Assembly: GCA_937950385.1 (NCBI GenBank)
Contig: CALFEA010000159.1
Location: forward strand, 1-5,506
DNA: 5,506 nucleotides
Direction of reading: 5' to 3'
DNA from: an uncultured Altererythrobacter sp.
GTDB lineage: Bacteria > Pseudomonadota > Alphaproteobacteria > Sphingomonadales > Sphingomonadaceae
Part shown: piece after piece, positions 5,073 to 5,506 of the stretch
Numbering within the stretch: the first letter of the stretch is position 1
How the letters are laid out: every line of letters begins with the position of its first letter
The notes under the pieces: generated by a model
Database searches by the model: none
The model's input: only the letters and a program-made list of their open reading frames with translations
Told to the model about the DNA's origin: nothing
Made by a program: the position numbers and the translations under genes

Positions 5073-5506
5073 ATGGCTTTTCGCAATTTTGACAATTCAG
5101 GCCTTTCGCGCCGAGCGCTGATGCGGGGCGGGGCCTATGCTGCTGCTGGCACAGCATTGGCTGGATTGCCGCTCAGCCGGGCGATGGCCGCGCACGATGT
5201 CAGCGAAGCTTGGACCAATGTTGCAGCGCTCATCAAAAAATATGTTGGCGGCAGCAAGGTTCCCAATCTGCTGGTGACTTTGGGCTCTGGTCAAGAAGAT
5301 CACGCGCACACGGTTGGCGGCGGCAAGCTGGGCTTTGGTAGCGGCACCGAAGTTGATCAAGATTCGCTCTACCGCATTTATTCCATGTCAAAGCCGATTA
5401 CTGGCATGGCGATCATGATGCTGATTGATGAAGGCAAGATTGGCCTTGATCAGCCTTTGGGCGAAATCATCCCCTCATTCGCCGCCCCGCGTGTGCTTGT
5501 CGATCC
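5073..5506 (+). CDS. Exported serine hydrolase, class C beta-lactamase/esterase family (N-terminal part, cut by right edge)
   Basis: The first 144 residues of a penicillin-binding-protein-like serine hydrolase (Pfam Beta-lactamase family; relatives include EstB-type esterases, D-aminopeptidases and AmpC). The N-terminus looks like a Tat signal: S12-R-R-A-L-M17, a weakly hydrophobic Ala/Gly/Leu stretch at 20-35, and a likely cleavage after A37-M-A39, so export of a folded enzyme to the periplasm is inferred. The mature part begins with a helix, then a beta strand (PNLLVTLGSG). It reaches the catalytic SxxK as S104-M-S-K107 in YRIYSMSKPITG, where S104 is the nucleophile and K107 the base. A family-typical helix and turn follow (MLIDEGKIGLDQPLGEIIPSF). 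The YxN and C-terminal KTG-like motifs lie beyond the window, so lactamase, esterase and peptidase cannot be separated. It is divergent from the small membrane protein across 107 bp. Confidence 0.9.
   Translation, partial: MAFRNFDNSGLSRRALMRGGAYAAAGTALAGLPLSRAMAAHDVSEAWTNVAALIKKYVGGSKVPNLLVTLGSGQEDHAHTVGGGKLGFGSGTEVDQDSLYRIYSMSKPITGMAIMMLIDEGKIGLDQPLGEIIPSFAAPRVLVD

Noticed and set aside
5097..5360. An 87-codon minus-strand frame opposite the serine hydrolase
   Set aside because: It is a shadow of the sense gene, which carries a signal peptide and the SxxK motif; no independent support.
1..5506. CRISPR array, insertion sequence, tRNA/rRNA, prophage or defence genes
   Set aside because: No regularly spaced repeats, transposase or integrase motifs, or structural RNA signatures were seen; all sizeable frames are accounted for by housekeeping-type genes.

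Overview
The window looks like chromosomal core DNA of an alphaproteobacterium, most likely a sphingomonad (Sphingomonadales, Erythrobacter/Altererythrobacter-like). This is judged from moderate-to-high GC, protein sequence style, and the linkage mutY - DUF721/dciA - DsbA-like genes - smc, which I recall from that order. It was not checked against a database. I see no mobile element, CRISPR array, tRNA or rRNA.

Layout. The left 3.7 kb is one leftward series of four genes. Read in transcription order these are a DUF721/DciA-like protein (3676 to 3083), a periplasmic CPHC DsbA-like protein (3086 to 2331, overlapping dciA by ATGA), a 132-bp gap, a DsbA-like lipoprotein with a CGGC active site (2198 to 1449), and after 49 bp the chromosome-condensation ATPase smc (from GTG at 1399, running off the left edge). 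Divergent from dciA, with only 20 bp between start codons, is mutY (3697-4740, rightward). It converges, 3 bp stop to stop, on a 73-residue membrane protein (4965 to 4744, leftward). A 107-bp divergent intergenic region then leads to a rightward serine hydrolase of the class C beta-lactamase/esterase family (from 5073, cut by the right edge) with a twin-arginine-type signal peptide.

Function. The leftward genes combine DNA housekeeping (DciA-like replicative helicase partner, SMC) with two paralogous periplasmic thiol oxidoreductases. mutY adds oxidative DNA damage repair. The thiol proteins do not obviously share a pathway with DciA and SMC, so the link is probably transcriptional or historical.

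I see no clearly new system. The points most worth a second look are the tandem DsbA-like paralogues (CPHC soluble and CGGC lipoprotein), the dciA-dsbA overlap, DnaA-box-like sites and inverted repeats in the gap between the paralogues, the very short dciA/mutY divergent spacer, and a possibly leaderless small membrane protein gene.
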